The position numbers were made by a program, and so were the translations under genes. From Planctomycetota bacterium (lineage in GTDB: Bacteria > Planctomycetota > SZUA-567): DNA of 64,000 bases. Shown here piece by piece: positions 9,196-18,212 of this stretch. The notes beneath the pieces are model-generated. The model had not been told where the DNA came from. It did not search any database and was given only the letters and a program-made list of their open reading frames with translations. The number at the start of each line of letters is the position of its first letter. Positions within the stretch are counted from its first letter, which is position 1. The stretch is taken from positions 1 through 64,000 of the forward strand of contig JAGUZQ010000106.1 of NCBI GenBank assembly GCA_020060765.1, in the 5' to 3' direction.

Positions 9196-10284
9196 ATGTC
9201 AGTCAAAGTCATGGGTACGGGAGTCAGAGGACGCGACATCGTGGATCCGGAAGTTCTGACGCACGATCCGCTGAAAGCAGCGGAAGCAGTGAAGAAACAG
9301 GCCTTGGCCATGGGCGCGGATTTCGTCGGCATCGGCAATATCGAACGATGGGCGGGCGCGCCCACGCAGATGGATCCCAAGCAGATCATGCCGGAATGCA
9401 AAAGCATTATCTGCATGGGCTTCCGGGTCATGCGCGGCAGCCTGCGCGGTATCGAGGAAGGCACCTACTTCAGCAACTACTCCGCCATGGGTTACGGCGG
9501 CATCACTTACCTCTATATGCCCATGACCGTAATCAACCTGTCTAAATATATCGAGGATCGCGGTTACGAAGCGATTCCCATGGGGCACCAGTCCGACTGG
9601 CGCGCCATCGACAACGTGGGTTATCTGCGCAAAGGCGGCAGCCGCCCCGTCGCGCCCGGCCGCGCCGCGCCGGACGTGATGATCCAGTTGCGCATCGCCG
9701 CCTATCTCTGCGGCTGCGGCGAAATCGGCATGAGCAAGATGTTCCTCTCCCCCCAGTACGGCCCGCGCAACCGCGTCGGCATCATCCTGACCGACGTGGA
9801 ACTGGCTCCCGACCCGATCTACAACGGCCCCAAACTCTGCAACAAGTGCGGCGCCTGCGCGGCAGCGTGTCCGGGACAGGCGTTTGACAAAAACAAAACC
9901 ATAAAGGTCAATCTCGGCGGCAACGAAGTGGAATGGTGGGACATCGACTGCCAGAAATGCGGCACCTCTTTCGTCGGCAGCCAGGTCACAGACGAACCGT
10001 TGACCGAAGAGCAGCAATACAACGGCCCCGGCACCAAGCCGGGAGAATGGTCGCCGTTCACGAAAAAACCGAAGAATCTCTACAACACCGGCCAGGCGGT
10101 CTGCGGCGCGCGCGGCTGCACCCGCGCCTGCATGATCAGCCTGGAGGCGCGCGGCGTGCTGGAGAACAAGTTCAGGGACAAGTTCCGCCGCCGCAAGCAA
10201 TGGTCGGTTGACTGGAACGAGGAACCGGTGTATCCTGCCGACGCGATGTTCTACAACGAAGTCGCAGTAAAGGAAGCGGATTGA
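9196..10284 (+). CDS. QueG/reductive-dehalogenase-like 4Fe-4S protein
   Basis: 362 residues, with AGGAG before the ATG. The N-terminal half has the pattern of the epoxyqueuosine reductase and reductive dehalogenase superfamily (MGADFVGIGNIERW, then a MPECKSIICMGF-type strand). The C-terminal half has a ferredoxin motif, LCNKCGACAAACPGQAF, and further cysteines (CQKCG and CGARGCTRAC) that could hold a second cluster. Members usually use a cobalamin cofactor beside two 4Fe-4S clusters for reductive chemistry. There is no Tat signal, so it is probably cytoplasmic. It is not a standard QueG: the second cluster motif differs, and the neighbours (IclR, a U32-like protein, a transporter) suggest small-molecule metabolism instead of tRNA modification. 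Substrate unknown. Confidence 0.65.
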   Translation: MSVKVMGTGVRGRDIVDPEVLTHDPLKAAEAVKKQALAMGADFVGIGNIERWAGAPTQMDPKQIMPECKSIICMGFRVMRGSLRGIEEGTYFSNYSAMGYGGITYLYMPMTVINLSKYIEDRGYEAIPMGHQSDWRAIDNVGYLRKGGSRPVAPGRAAPDVMIQLRIAAYLCGCGEIGMSKMFLSPQYGPRNRVGIILTDVELAPDPIYNGPKLCNKCGACAAACPGQAFDKNKTIKVNLGGNEVEWWDIDCQKCGTSFVGSQVTDEPLTEEQQYNGPGTKPGEWSPFTKKPKNLYNTGQAVCGARGCTRACMISLEARGVLENKFRDKFRRRKQWSVDWNEEPVYPADAMFYNEVAVKEAD

Positions 10285-10294
10285 GCGATGACGG

Positions 10295-10380
10295 GGCAAT
10301 GGCTTGAGGGCTGAATGGGTAGTGCGATGTTTCATACCATAATTATTTAGCGCAAAGCTACCCAGTAAGCCATTTAGCCA
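10295..10380. repeat. Imperfect intergenic inverted repeat
   Basis: Left part contains ATGGCTT and ATGGGTAG; right part contains CTACCCA and AAGCCAT in mirrored order, about 40 nt apart, so the RNA could fold into a long imperfect hairpin. It lies between the QueG-like and U32-like genes and may attenuate or process the transcript. Confidence 0.4.
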
Positions 10381-10399
10381 ATCAGCACAAGGAGGCGCC

Positions 10400-11425
10400 A
10401 TGAAATTCGCGGTCGGATATCAGCAGAGCGAAGCAGACGAGGAATCGTTTGTCGGCATCATCAAGGATTACCGCGAACATCTGGCGGAAATCTATTTTCC
10501 CTGGGTCGGCGCGTCCTCCGGTCGGGCGGCGCTGGGGCGGCAACGGGGTCTGGTGGACTGGACCGCCCAGCAGCGCCTGGAGGAAGACCTGCTAGCGTTT
10601 CGCGAAATGGGATTGAAACTCGACCTGCTTTTCAATTCAAACTGCTACGGCGCCAAAGCCGCCAGCCAGCAACTGGAAAACGAGGTCGGCTCCATCCTGG
10701 AACATCTGCGCGACGTCGCGGGAGGAGCCGATATCGTCACCACCACCAGCCTGGCGGTGGCGCGCACGGTGAAAAAATATTTCCCCGAAATCGAAGTCCG
10801 CGCCAGCGTCAACATGCGCATCGACACGCTTGAGGCCATGCGCTACGTGGGCGGGTTGTTCGACAGCTATTATCTGCGGCGCGACCTCCAGCGCGACCTC
10901 GCCTACGTGCGCGAGGTTTCCGGCTGGTGCGCGGAGAACGGGAAAAAGCTGTGCTTGCTCGCGAATTCCGGATGTCTGCGCTGTTGCCCGGGGCAGACTT
11001 TTCACGACAACATGGTCGCCCACGACGCGGAAATCGACGAGATGAAAAACATCGAGGGCTGGACGCCGCACGTCTGCTGGAATCTCTATAAGAAACCGGA
11101 AAACTGGGCGGCGATTCTGCAGGCGACCTGGCTCCGGCCGGAAGACGTCCATCATTACGAAGGCCTGGTTTCGGTAATGAAACTAGCCACCCGGATGCAC
11201 AACAAGCCGCGCATGGTGCTGCACGCCTACGCCAATCGCCGTTTCGACGGCAATCTGCTCGACCTGTTCGAACCTGGTTTCAGCCCCGCCTTCGCTCCCC
11301 ATATCCTCGACAACACACTTTTCCCCCCTGACTGGTTCCAAGTCACCTCGACCTGCGACCGCCGCTGCCACGCCTGCGGCTACTGCGGGAAAGTCCTGGC
11401 CGACGTGCTGGTGAAAATGGAATAG
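10400..11425 (+). CDS. Peptidase U32-like (UbiU/UbiV-like) Fe-S protein
   Basis: 341 residues, with a strong AAGGAGG before the ATG. It has the TIM-barrel-like layout of the U32 superfamily: an N-terminal strand leading to EIYFPWVGASSGR, repeated beta-alpha units, and a central strand in CLLANSGCLRCCPGQTF. Cysteines cluster in NSGCLRCCPG, HVCWN and the C-terminal CDRRCHACGYCGKV. In characterised relatives (RlhA, UbiU, UbiV) four cysteines hold a 4Fe-4S cluster, and the proteins act in RNA or quinone hydroxylation and not as proteases. Adjacency to a QueG-like protein suggests a joint redox reaction. I do not recognise an exact subfamily with known function. Confidence 0.6.
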   Translation: MKFAVGYQQSEADEESFVGIIKDYREHLAEIYFPWVGASSGRAALGRQRGLVDWTAQQRLEEDLLAFREMGLKLDLLFNSNCYGAKAASQQLENEVGSILEHLRDVAGGADIVTTTSLAVARTVKKYFPEIEVRASVNMRIDTLEAMRYVGGLFDSYYLRRDLQRDLAYVREVSGWCAENGKKLCLLANSGCLRCCPGQTFHDNMVAHDAEIDEMKNIEGWTPHVCWNLYKKPENWAAILQATWLRPEDVHHYEGLVSVMKLATRMHNKPRMVLHAYANRRFDGNLLDLFEPGFSPAFAPHILDNTLFPPDWFQVTSTCDRRCHACGYCGKVLADVLVKME

Positions 11426-11521
11426 TCGCCAGCCTTTATGCGTGACAAAGCTCGCGTTATGGCATATAGTCTCTGGCTTGTGAGGTTTCCCTGAGAAGGT
11501 GTTTCCTGAAAGCCCATACGC

Positions 11522-12418
11522 GTGTTTACCCTCGGCATCGTCATCGGCCTCGTGGGCGCGGTTTTCCAGGCGCTCAGCTATCTCTTCACCCGGCGCTTCG
11601 TCATGCGCGAACACAAGACCCCCGTGCAGATACTGGCGCTGGGGCATGTCTGGATGATGGTTTTTTCCATCTGCCTCCTGCCGCTGGTATGGAAAACGCC
11701 AAAAGCGGGCTGGGGCGCGGTGCGGCCGGTGCTGCAATCCGGCGGGTTTTATCTTTTGGGACAGGCGTGCTTTTTCTGGACGTTGCGCCACATCGCCGCC
11801 AGCCGCGCCTCGCCGCTACTGGGGGGTAAACTCCTGTTCGTGGCTGCTTTCGGCGTCTTCCTGTTCGGGCAGAAACTAACCCCGCTGCAGGGAGTGGCCA
11901 TTGTCCTGACCGCGGTGTCGGTTTTCCTGCTTAACCGCGTGGGCGGCGCGCTCGGGGGCAAGGTGATTTTCGGGTTCCTGCTGGTCTTTACCGGCTACGC
12001 CCTGTCCGACCTCTCGATTCCGCTGGCGATAGCGGCGATGGATCACAAGGGCGGGACGCCGGCGACTCTGCTGGCGGTGGCACTGACCTACATCGTCTGC
12101 GGCGTGGCGGGGCTGGCGATGCTGGCGCGGGTGCGGGGAATCGAGAAAAAAGACTGGGCTCAGGCGCTGCCCTTCGCCGTCTGCTGGTACGGGGGCATGG
12201 CGTGTTTCTTCGAGTCGATCGAGCTGGTGGGGGTAATGTTCGCGGTGATCCTGCAATCGACGCGGGCGCTGGTGTCGCTGGCGCTGGGGGAAATCCTGTC
12301 GCGCCGGGGACTGGCGCATATCGAGCAAAAGGTGGAGTTCGCCGACCGCCTGCGCCAAGGCGCCGCGACGCTGCTGATGTGCGGGGCGATCGCGCTGTAC
12401 GTCCTGGGAAAAACATAG
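11522..12418 (+). CDS. EamA/DMT-superfamily transporter
   Basis: 298 residues with about ten hydrophobic helices, as expected for two EamA repeats; no soluble domain. It starts at GTG 11522, where the first helix begins at once (FTLGIVIGLVGAVF). A purine-rich AGAAGG lies about 20 nt upstream, so the start is uncertain. The family exports or imports small metabolites in the inner membrane. It lies 96 bp after the U32-like gene on the same strand and may move the substrate or product of that pathway. It converges with the histidine kinase gene, 3 bp away. Confidence 0.8.
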   Translation: MFTLGIVIGLVGAVFQALSYLFTRRFVMREHKTPVQILALGHVWMMVFSICLLPLVWKTPKAGWGAVRPVLQSGGFYLLGQACFFWTLRHIAASRASPLLGGKLLFVAAFGVFLFGQKLTPLQGVAIVLTAVSVFLLNRVGGALGGKVIFGFLLVFTGYALSDLSIPLAIAAMDHKGGTPATLLAVALTYIVCGVAGLAMLARVRGIEKKDWAQALPFAVCWYGGMACFFESIELVGVMFAVILQSTRALVSLALGEILSRRGLAHIEQKVEFADRLRQGAATLLMCGAIALYVLGKT

Positions 12419-12421
12419 CGC

Positions 12422-14797
12422 TCAACCCTGCCGCTGTTCCCAGGCTTTTGTTGCCTTGTCCAGCGCGTTTTCGATTTCGTCGAACTCGAAAGGCTTGGCC
12501 ACCATATCGAACACGTCCAGCCCCGCGAAATTCTCCGCCGTCTGGCGGCCGGTGATGACCAGGCATACCGGTTGCGCGATGCCCTCTAGCGCGCGCAGGC
12601 GGGACAGGAACGTACGCCCGTCCATCAGCGGCATCTGCAAGTCCATCAGGATCACGCGCACTTCATCGTGCGAAACACAAGCAAGCGCGTCCTCGCCGCT
12701 GTCGGTGGCGAATGCCTGATAGCCCATCTTGACCAGCATCAACTTCAACAAGTCGCGAGTGTCGGCCTCATCGTCCAGGACCAGCACCTTGCCTGCTCTG
12801 CCGATTTTCGCCGGTGACTTAACCAGCGGCGCGGCGCCGGGCTTATCCGGCCACCGGAGTGGCAATCGAACCGTAAAGGTCGCGCCCCTGCCAAGTTCGC
12901 TTTCTACCGAGATTTTCCCGCCGTGCTGCTCGACCATAGTGTTGGTTACGCTCAGTCCCAGCCCGACGCCTTTCACCGCCGCCTGCGGGGTCTGCCCCGC
13001 GTGTTCGCCCTTGCGGGAAAAGAAGGGGGTAAAGATGCGGGAGAGGTCTTCCACCGCAATGCCGCAGCCGGTGTCGGCCACGGAAAAATATATCTCGTCT
13101 TTCCCGACGCCGGTCTCGACCTGCGCCGATTTTATCTCGCGCCCCAGCATGGCGTGCTTGGCGTTGGTGAGGAGATTGAGCAATACCTGCCCGATCTGGC
13201 CGGAATCCAGCAAAATCTCCGGCAACTCCCGCAGGTTGGTGGAAATCTCCACGCCTTCGGTTCTGAATTCCTTTTCCACCAGGGAGATGGTATCGCGCAC
13301 GATCTGGTTGAGGTCGGCGGGAGTATGCGCGCACCGGGCGGGGCTGGCGAAATTGAGCAAGTTGCGGGAAATGCTGCGGGCGCGCAAGGCCGCCTGCCGG
13401 ATTTTTTTGATAAAATCCCTGGTGGTTTCCTTCAGTTCGTCCTGTTCCAGGGCGATTTCGGAAAAACCCAGCACCGAAACGTTGATGTTATTGAACTCGT
13501 GCGCCACGCCGCCGGCGAGGGTGCCGATAGCGGCGAGTTGCTCGGAACGGATCAGTTGCTGCTGGAGCGACTTGCGCTCCTCAATCTCTTCCGCCAGCGC
13601 CCGGTTGGCGTCAAGCAGCTCGTGCGTGCGTTCCTTCACCCTGGTTTCCAGCAGATCGTGCGCCTCCTGCAGGGCTTTCTTGTGGGCGCGCTCCTCGGTC
13701 TGATCGCGGAAGACCAGCACCACGCCGGTAATTTCTCCCCGCCGACTGCGGATCGGCGCGGCGCTGTCTACGATCGGGTATTCCCTGCCTCCCCTTGCCA
13801 GCAGCACCGTGTGGTTTGCCAGCCCCACTATCCGCCCCGTGGCCAGCACCTCGCGCACGGGATTTTCCAGCGGCATTCTGGTTTCCTCGTTGATGATGGG
13901 AAAAATATCGTTGAGCGAAAGGCCTTCGGCGTCGGGGAAATCCCAGCCGGTCAGTTCCTCCGCTACCGTATTCATTTTCGTCACGCGCCCCTCGATATCG
14001 GTGGCTATGACCGCGTCGCCGATGGAATGCAGTGTGGTGGAAAGGTTCTCCTCGCTCTTCTCCAATTCCTCCTTCATGAACGCCGCCTGCAGGATATCGT
14101 TGGAAAGGGGATAGGCCATGGCGATAATCAGCAGCAGATAGGCGTATTCCACCAGGTAGAGGGAATGGAACCATTTCAGGCCGACCATCACGTCGTTGAA
14201 GACCGCGAAAAAAAATATCGCCATGGCGACAGCCAGCGGCCAGGCCTTGGGCCAATTCCCGGCTCTGCCAAAAGCGATTACCGCGTAAAAATAATAAAGG
14301 TAAAACGCCAATACCGAGAGGTGGTTAACGTCGATGCCGAAGCCGGTTACGCCTTCATTATAGGTTACCCCGAACCAGCCCGGCCACGTCAGAACAAGCG
14401 GCGCCGAATCAGCGATGGTTACGTTCCAGGGCGGGAGATTGGCGGCGGTGACGGCCAGACAGAACACCAGGTAAAGCCAGAGCAACGGCTCTACCCGGGA
14501 GGATTTTCGCTGGGTAAATGCGGAGATAAACCAGATGAAAGTCAGGAGCATCACGTTGACCCAGGCGTTCTGCCAGCGCTGCCACTCGACGCCTTCACCA
14601 ATGCTGTCGGCATTATACAAACCGGCGCAAAGGATATTGTAGACGCTCAGGCCGAAACAACATGCGGCGAAACTGAGATGTTCGCGCTGGAGGGGGCGGC
14701 GGGAAAAGATCAGCAGATGGTAAAGTCCGACATACAGGCTGACACCGGACATGATCAGCGCGGGAACGGCAATGGCATGTATCAGCAATTCGTTCAT
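12422..14797 (-). CDS. Hybrid sensor histidine kinase with 7TM-type input, PAS and receiver
   Basis: 791 residues from the ATG at 14797; a frame reaching 14863 adds 22 hydrophilic residues and is less likely. Residues 1 to about 230 form seven or eight membrane helices. Then come a PAS domain (about 245-370; LHSIGDAVIATDIEGRVTKM), a coiled-coil linker, a HisKA box with GGVAHEFNN (His near 432), and an ATPase domain with NLLTNAKHAM, DTGCGI, FTPFFSRK and GLGLS. The C-terminal receiver starts VLVLDDEAD and has the phosphoacceptor in MDLQMP (near 718). All catalytic motifs are present, so an active hybrid kinase is likely. No cognate regulator is adjacent. The signal is unknown. Confidence 0.9.
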   Translation of the reverse strand: MNELLIHAIAVPALIMSGVSLYVGLYHLLIFSRRPLQREHLSFAACCFGLSVYNILCAGLYNADSIGEGVEWQRWQNAWVNVMLLTFIWFISAFTQRKSSRVEPLLWLYLVFCLAVTAANLPPWNVTIADSAPLVLTWPGWFGVTYNEGVTGFGIDVNHLSVLAFYLYYFYAVIAFGRAGNWPKAWPLAVAMAIFFFAVFNDVMVGLKWFHSLYLVEYAYLLLIIAMAYPLSNDILQAAFMKEELEKSEENLSTTLHSIGDAVIATDIEGRVTKMNTVAEELTGWDFPDAEGLSLNDIFPIINEETRMPLENPVREVLATGRIVGLANHTVLLARGGREYPIVDSAAPIRSRRGEITGVVLVFRDQTEERAHKKALQEAHDLLETRVKERTHELLDANRALAEEIEERKSLQQQLIRSEQLAAIGTLAGGVAHEFNNINVSVLGFSEIALEQDELKETTRDFIKKIRQAALRARSISRNLLNFASPARCAHTPADLNQIVRDTISLVEKEFRTEGVEISTNLRELPEILLDSGQIGQVLLNLLTNAKHAMLGREIKSAQVETGVGKDEIYFSVADTGCGIAVEDLSRIFTPFFSRKGEHAGQTPQAAVKGVGLGLSVTNTMVEQHGGKISVESELGRGATFTVRLPLRWPDKPGAAPLVKSPAKIGRAGKVLVLDDEADTRDLLKLMLVKMGYQAFATDSGEDALACVSHDEVRVILMDLQMPLMDGRTFLSRLRALEGIAQPVCLVITGRQTAENFAGLDVFDMVAKPFEFDEIENALDKATKAWEQRQG

Positions 14798-14877
14798 ATG
14801 GAATAATCCGCCCGCGCCCAGGCAATGCGGTTTAGTTAAGGAAAAACCATTCGCTTCAACCATTAACCTTACAAATC

Positions 14878-14957
14878 GTCATTCCCGCGCAGGCGGGAAT
14901 CCAGTGGGGAAACCGTACGCAACACCGCCCGTCATTCCCGCCTGCGCGGGAATGACA
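14878..14957. repeat. Pair of GTCATTCCCGC palindromic repeats
   Basis: Two copies of a dispersed palindrome, at 14878-14902 (GTCATTCCCGCGCAGGCGGG and following bases) and 14931-14957 (GTCATTCCCGC to GCGGGAATGAC), about 30 nt apart. Each can form a hairpin. This type of repeat is common in bacterial intergenic DNA. The pair lies between the starts and ends of two minus-strand genes and may also end transcripts. Confidence 0.75.
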
Positions 14958-15002
14958 GGTGTAACTTTTTTGTAAAAACAGGACGCGTTTAGAAAAAAGC
15001 CC

Positions 15003-17180
15003 TTACTCCGGCTTGGCGAAAAAGACTACGCCGTAATTGCCGCACCGCGCGTTGGAACCGCCGGTCTGCGCCCACTGCAAGACCGTACAGGCGCCAACAG
15101 GGGGAAGAGGCTCTTCCTTCTCCTTGCGCCGCCACCTTTCCTTTTTCTTTTTCGGCAGCGTATCCACGTAATCATTGCGGGTGACGTTCAGCCCCCAAGC
15201 CGAACCGGGGCGCGGCATTCCCTGCAACCCCACCGCAGCGTAAGGAATCAGGATCTCCACGTCATAATATTTGTCGGCGAACTGCACCGCGCGCTGCCAT
15301 TGCGGATCCCAGCCCACGCCCAGACGGCTGGAGCGGTCAAGCGCCGTGCCTTTCAGATTGGTGGAAAACTGGAAGAATTCGCGCGCCCTGGCGTAGGGGT
15401 CGATAAATATCTCCACGCTTTCGTCCTGGTGCACAGAACCGTCGTGATGCGAGATTTTTACCGGAAAGATGCGCGGCTCTGGCGCTTCGCAACGGATCGC
15501 CACCAGCAGTCCCTCCCGGTTATAGGCGGCTACGCAGCGGATTACACGCGCGGGCTTTTCTCCCGTAAGCAGTTGCCCGAAATCCTCCAGTAACACCGCG
15601 TTTTTCCAGAAAGGTTCGGTCAGGTAGCCGTCGATAGTGACCTGCTCGGTGACAAATGGGAGCAGAGCCTTACGCAATCTGGTAAGCTGGAGTTCCTGCC
15701 TGGCATAGCCGATAATCCCCGCATCGACGATCAGCGACGGTAACGCGCCCTGCCGTCCCAGCGGAATGCAATCGAAATACGCCAGCTTTTCCTGCCCCGG
15801 CGCGAGGTCGTAGGACAAGGTCGGCGGCTCGATTTTCCAGGAAGAATCGGCAGGCATATCCCAGCGCAGGAAACCGGTAAACGGCCGCCGGGAGGGATTC
15901 ACCAGCCTGACGGGAATGCGCGACGCCAAGTTCGGGTCGGGAACGGCGCGGCAGGCCTGCCGGGCTATGGCCAGCACTTCGTCGCGGAGGCGCTGGACGT
16001 CACGGGCGTTGTCGAGAATCACGTCCTTGTCGAGGCACGCCTCGCCCGCCTCCACCGGCTGGCCGACATAATAGGAAAACTTGTCCACCACCTGCCCGAT
16101 GGCGGAAAGGGCGAATAGTTCGATATGCCCCTCGTCGGCGCGAATTACGCACGCGTGGGGAGGGGGATAAATCGCGGCGGTATAGTTGTTGGGCGCGGCA
16201 GCGGAGGGGACGCCTCCCCCGCAGGAGACGTAGCGGATCGCTTCCCCGCGGCTGTCGCGCAGGGGCAGGGTACGGTGATAACCAGGCGAACCGCCGCAGA
16301 CGACAAGGTCGACCCCGCCTTCCTCCAGGATGTCGCCCAAGGCGTCCAGCGACCGCGCGTCTACGCTCGCCGCGTCAACCAGCGGGCGGGAAAGCACCAG
16401 TACCGTCCAGGGATAGGCGTCGCGGTGCGCCTTGAGGTCTTCCCTCAGCCATTGCAGCACTCCCGCGCCCCGGCGGGGACTCTGCAAAACCCGCAGGTCG
16501 AAACTGACCAGATGGACACAGCCGAAGGTGCGGCTCCAGATGACGGCGTCTTTTTTCAGATTGGGATAGAGCTTTTCCGGAATGTCATCGCGGGTGCCGA
16601 TGGGGAAAAGGAACGGTGCCCGCTGCGCCAGCGTTCCCAGCGGGGCGAAGAAATTCTCGCGCAGTGAAACGAGGTCGGGCTTGCGGGCAAAGGGATTTTC
16701 GGTAAACACGACCGCGTTCAGATAGGTGGTGGAAAGCGCCTGTGAAATCTGCCGGAACTGCTCCGGCGTGGAATTGCCGCCGACAAAAGCCAGGGATACG
16801 CTGCCCGTGCTGGGCGGCAACGCCTTCAGCGGCACGACCGGGCCAACGTGGTTGTCCAGCAGAATGCGGCATTCGGTAGCCTGCGAGGCGTTGAGATTCC
16901 TGACCGGCAGGGCGTGCATGGTGTCAAAGGTGGCAAAGCGCTCGATACGGCGCGAGTCGGAATGCACCAGCCTCAGTCCCGCCACACAGCGACGGTCAGT
17001 CTGGAAGCGCATGACGACGCTGTCGGCGTCGGCGTCGGTGAGGTAGGGACCGAGGATGATGGCGGGCGGAGTCACCTTCGCATCCGGATCTATCACCGGC
17101 ATGTCGCCGCAGCCCGACAGTTGCAGAACCGCCATCGCCACGACAAACACCAACGCGGAAACTTTCGTTTTCACACGCAT
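15003..17180 (-). CDS. Lipoprotein: degenerate calcineurin-like phosphoesterase plus CBM9-like domain
   Basis: 725 residues from the ATG at 17180, chosen because a lipoprotein signal follows directly (MRVKTKVSALVF, lipobox LSGC). After an N-terminal Fn3-like strand set (ILGPYLTDADADSVVMRFQT), as in purple acid phosphatases, comes a metallophosphoesterase fold. Its motifs are eroded: GGNS replaces the expected GD, PIGTRDD replaces GNHD, and VVCGGSPGYHRT replaces VxxGHxHxYxR. The C-terminal domain (about 530-725) resembles CBM9-like DOMON domains: VTIDGYLTEPFWKNA and VHQDESVEIFIDP. I infer a surface lipoprotein that has probably lost phosphatase chemistry and may bind a ligand or glycan. Confidence 0.7.
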   Translation of the reverse strand: MRVKTKVSALVFVVAMAVLQLSGCGDMPVIDPDAKVTPPAIILGPYLTDADADSVVMRFQTDRRCVAGLRLVHSDSRRIERFATFDTMHALPVRNLNASQATECRILLDNHVGPVVPLKALPPSTGSVSLAFVGGNSTPEQFRQISQALSTTYLNAVVFTENPFARKPDLVSLRENFFAPLGTLAQRAPFLFPIGTRDDIPEKLYPNLKKDAVIWSRTFGCVHLVSFDLRVLQSPRRGAGVLQWLREDLKAHRDAYPWTVLVLSRPLVDAASVDARSLDALGDILEEGGVDLVVCGGSPGYHRTLPLRDSRGEAIRYVSCGGGVPSAAAPNNYTAAIYPPPHACVIRADEGHIELFALSAIGQVVDKFSYYVGQPVEAGEACLDKDVILDNARDVQRLRDEVLAIARQACRAVPDPNLASRIPVRLVNPSRRPFTGFLRWDMPADSSWKIEPPTLSYDLAPGQEKLAYFDCIPLGRQGALPSLIVDAGIIGYARQELQLTRLRKALLPFVTEQVTIDGYLTEPFWKNAVLLEDFGQLLTGEKPARVIRCVAAYNREGLLVAIRCEAPEPRIFPVKISHHDGSVHQDESVEIFIDPYARAREFFQFSTNLKGTALDRSSRLGVGWDPQWQRAVQFADKYYDVEILIPYAAVGLQGMPRPGSAWGLNVTRNDYVDTLPKKKKERWRRKEKEEPLPPVGACTVLQWAQTGGSNARCGNYGVVFFAKPE

Positions 17181-17342
17181 AAAAAATCCCGCCTGTAAGA
17201 TTTTTCCATTTTTTTGCGGTATTGACAACTGTCAACCCCGTTTCCTCATATCTTGTAAATGCTGCATGGAGATAGGTCAAGAAAAAACGTCGGCTGAAAG
17301 CCAAAAGTCCGGTTTATCCCGAAAAAACCGAGATTTTTCAAC

Positions 17343-17370
17343 TTGACGGAATAGCTCCGGCGGGGATAAT
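17343..17370 (+). promoter_or_regulatory. Candidate promoter for the 174-residue unknown gene
   Basis: TTGACG (17343-17348), a 16-nt spacer and GATAAT (17365-17370) lie in the gap between the divergent lipoprotein gene and the GTG at 17510. The leader would be about 130 nt. Nothing else is evident in the 17181-17509 gap. Confidence 0.5.
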
Positions 17371-17509
17371 TCAAACATGCGTTAAATATCAAACCTGTAA
17401 CACTCGGGTATGGATAACGTCGGCCAGCGTAAAGCTGCGGGATAAGGCAAGCGACGGTTCGCGCTTTTTGCTTGGCTGTTTTCAATAATACACGTGGAAG
17501 GGGGATCGC

Positions 17510-18034
17510 GTGGCATACGAAAAAGATTCGAAGGCAACTGCCGTTTCGGGGAAGCGCTATGCTTCCTCCATCAGAAGGAACCTGGGTATTATTCACGATC
17601 AGAAGTTTTACGCCCTCAGGCACATCATTGGCAAATCGCTGGAACTGCCGTTCAAGGACAGGCAGTTCAACGCGCTGCTGCAGGTTTCGCGTCCCCTGCC
17701 CGAATCGGTGATGCGGGAAATCGCCCTGACCCTGCTGCAGAACGGAATGCGGTCGGCGCTGTGCTGGGGCACGGAAGCCGAACAGATGACGGAAATCATC
17801 GACGAGATCATTGACGAACGCGAATTCTCGCTCGAAGGACGCACCGCCTACGCCACCCTGCACGAAGACGAATCCCTGACCGAAGTAATCGAATATTTCA
17901 TCCTGCCCAACGACCTGGCCGATACCGGCCTGCTGGTGGTCATTGCCGACGAGACGGAATTCAAGAACACTGTCATGGCTTTCGGCCAGACCGTCAAGGG
18001 TCTGCGGGAAGTCATTTACAACCAGACTGTCTGA
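17510..18034 (+). CDS. Conserved-looking cytosolic protein of unknown function
   Basis: 174 residues, starting at GTG 17510 with a strong GGAAGGGGG 5-14 nt upstream. No signal peptide or membrane helix. The sequence is a compact mixed alpha/beta pattern (RNLGIIHDQKFYAL, ALLQVSRPLPESVM, RSALCWGTEAEQM, TGLLVVIADETEF). I do not recognise the family. Its own promoter and a 14-bp terminator hairpin directly downstream indicate a single-gene transcript. The strand order could suit a small nucleotide or ligand-binding fold, but this is speculative. Confidence 0.75.
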   Translation: MAYEKDSKATAVSGKRYASSIRRNLGIIHDQKFYALRHIIGKSLELPFKDRQFNALLQVSRPLPESVMREIALTLLQNGMRSALCWGTEAEQMTEIIDEIIDEREFSLEGRTAYATLHEDESLTEVIEYFILPNDLADTGLLVVIADETEFKNTVMAFGQTVKGLREVIYNQTV

Positions 18035-18056
18035 GCTACCCTAAAACCGCGCTCCG

Positions 18057-18092
18057 GCAAACGCCTTTTCCCGCAAGAGAAAAGGCGTTTGC
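18057..18092 (+). terminator. Perfect 14-bp stem terminator
   Basis: GCAAACGCCTTTTC (18057-18070) is exactly complementary to GAAAAGGCGTTTGC (18079-18092) around an 8-nt loop. It sits 23 bp after the stop of the 174-residue gene. The following AATTTGTCTCTT is only moderately T-rich. Confidence 0.75.
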
Positions 18093-18212
18093 AATTTGTC
18101 TCTTCCCGCCAGGCAGTTCACATTTCCCCTCAACTTATTCCGTAAAAATGACGATAATATCAGGATAGGCTGGCGGTTTCCCTCATGCCGAAAGACCGCG
18201 GGAGGACTCTCG

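Noticed and set aside
14751-14975. Short plus-strand frame over the palindromic repeats
   Set aside because: It is made of repeat sequence and the reverse strand of the kinase start, with no ribosome binding site.
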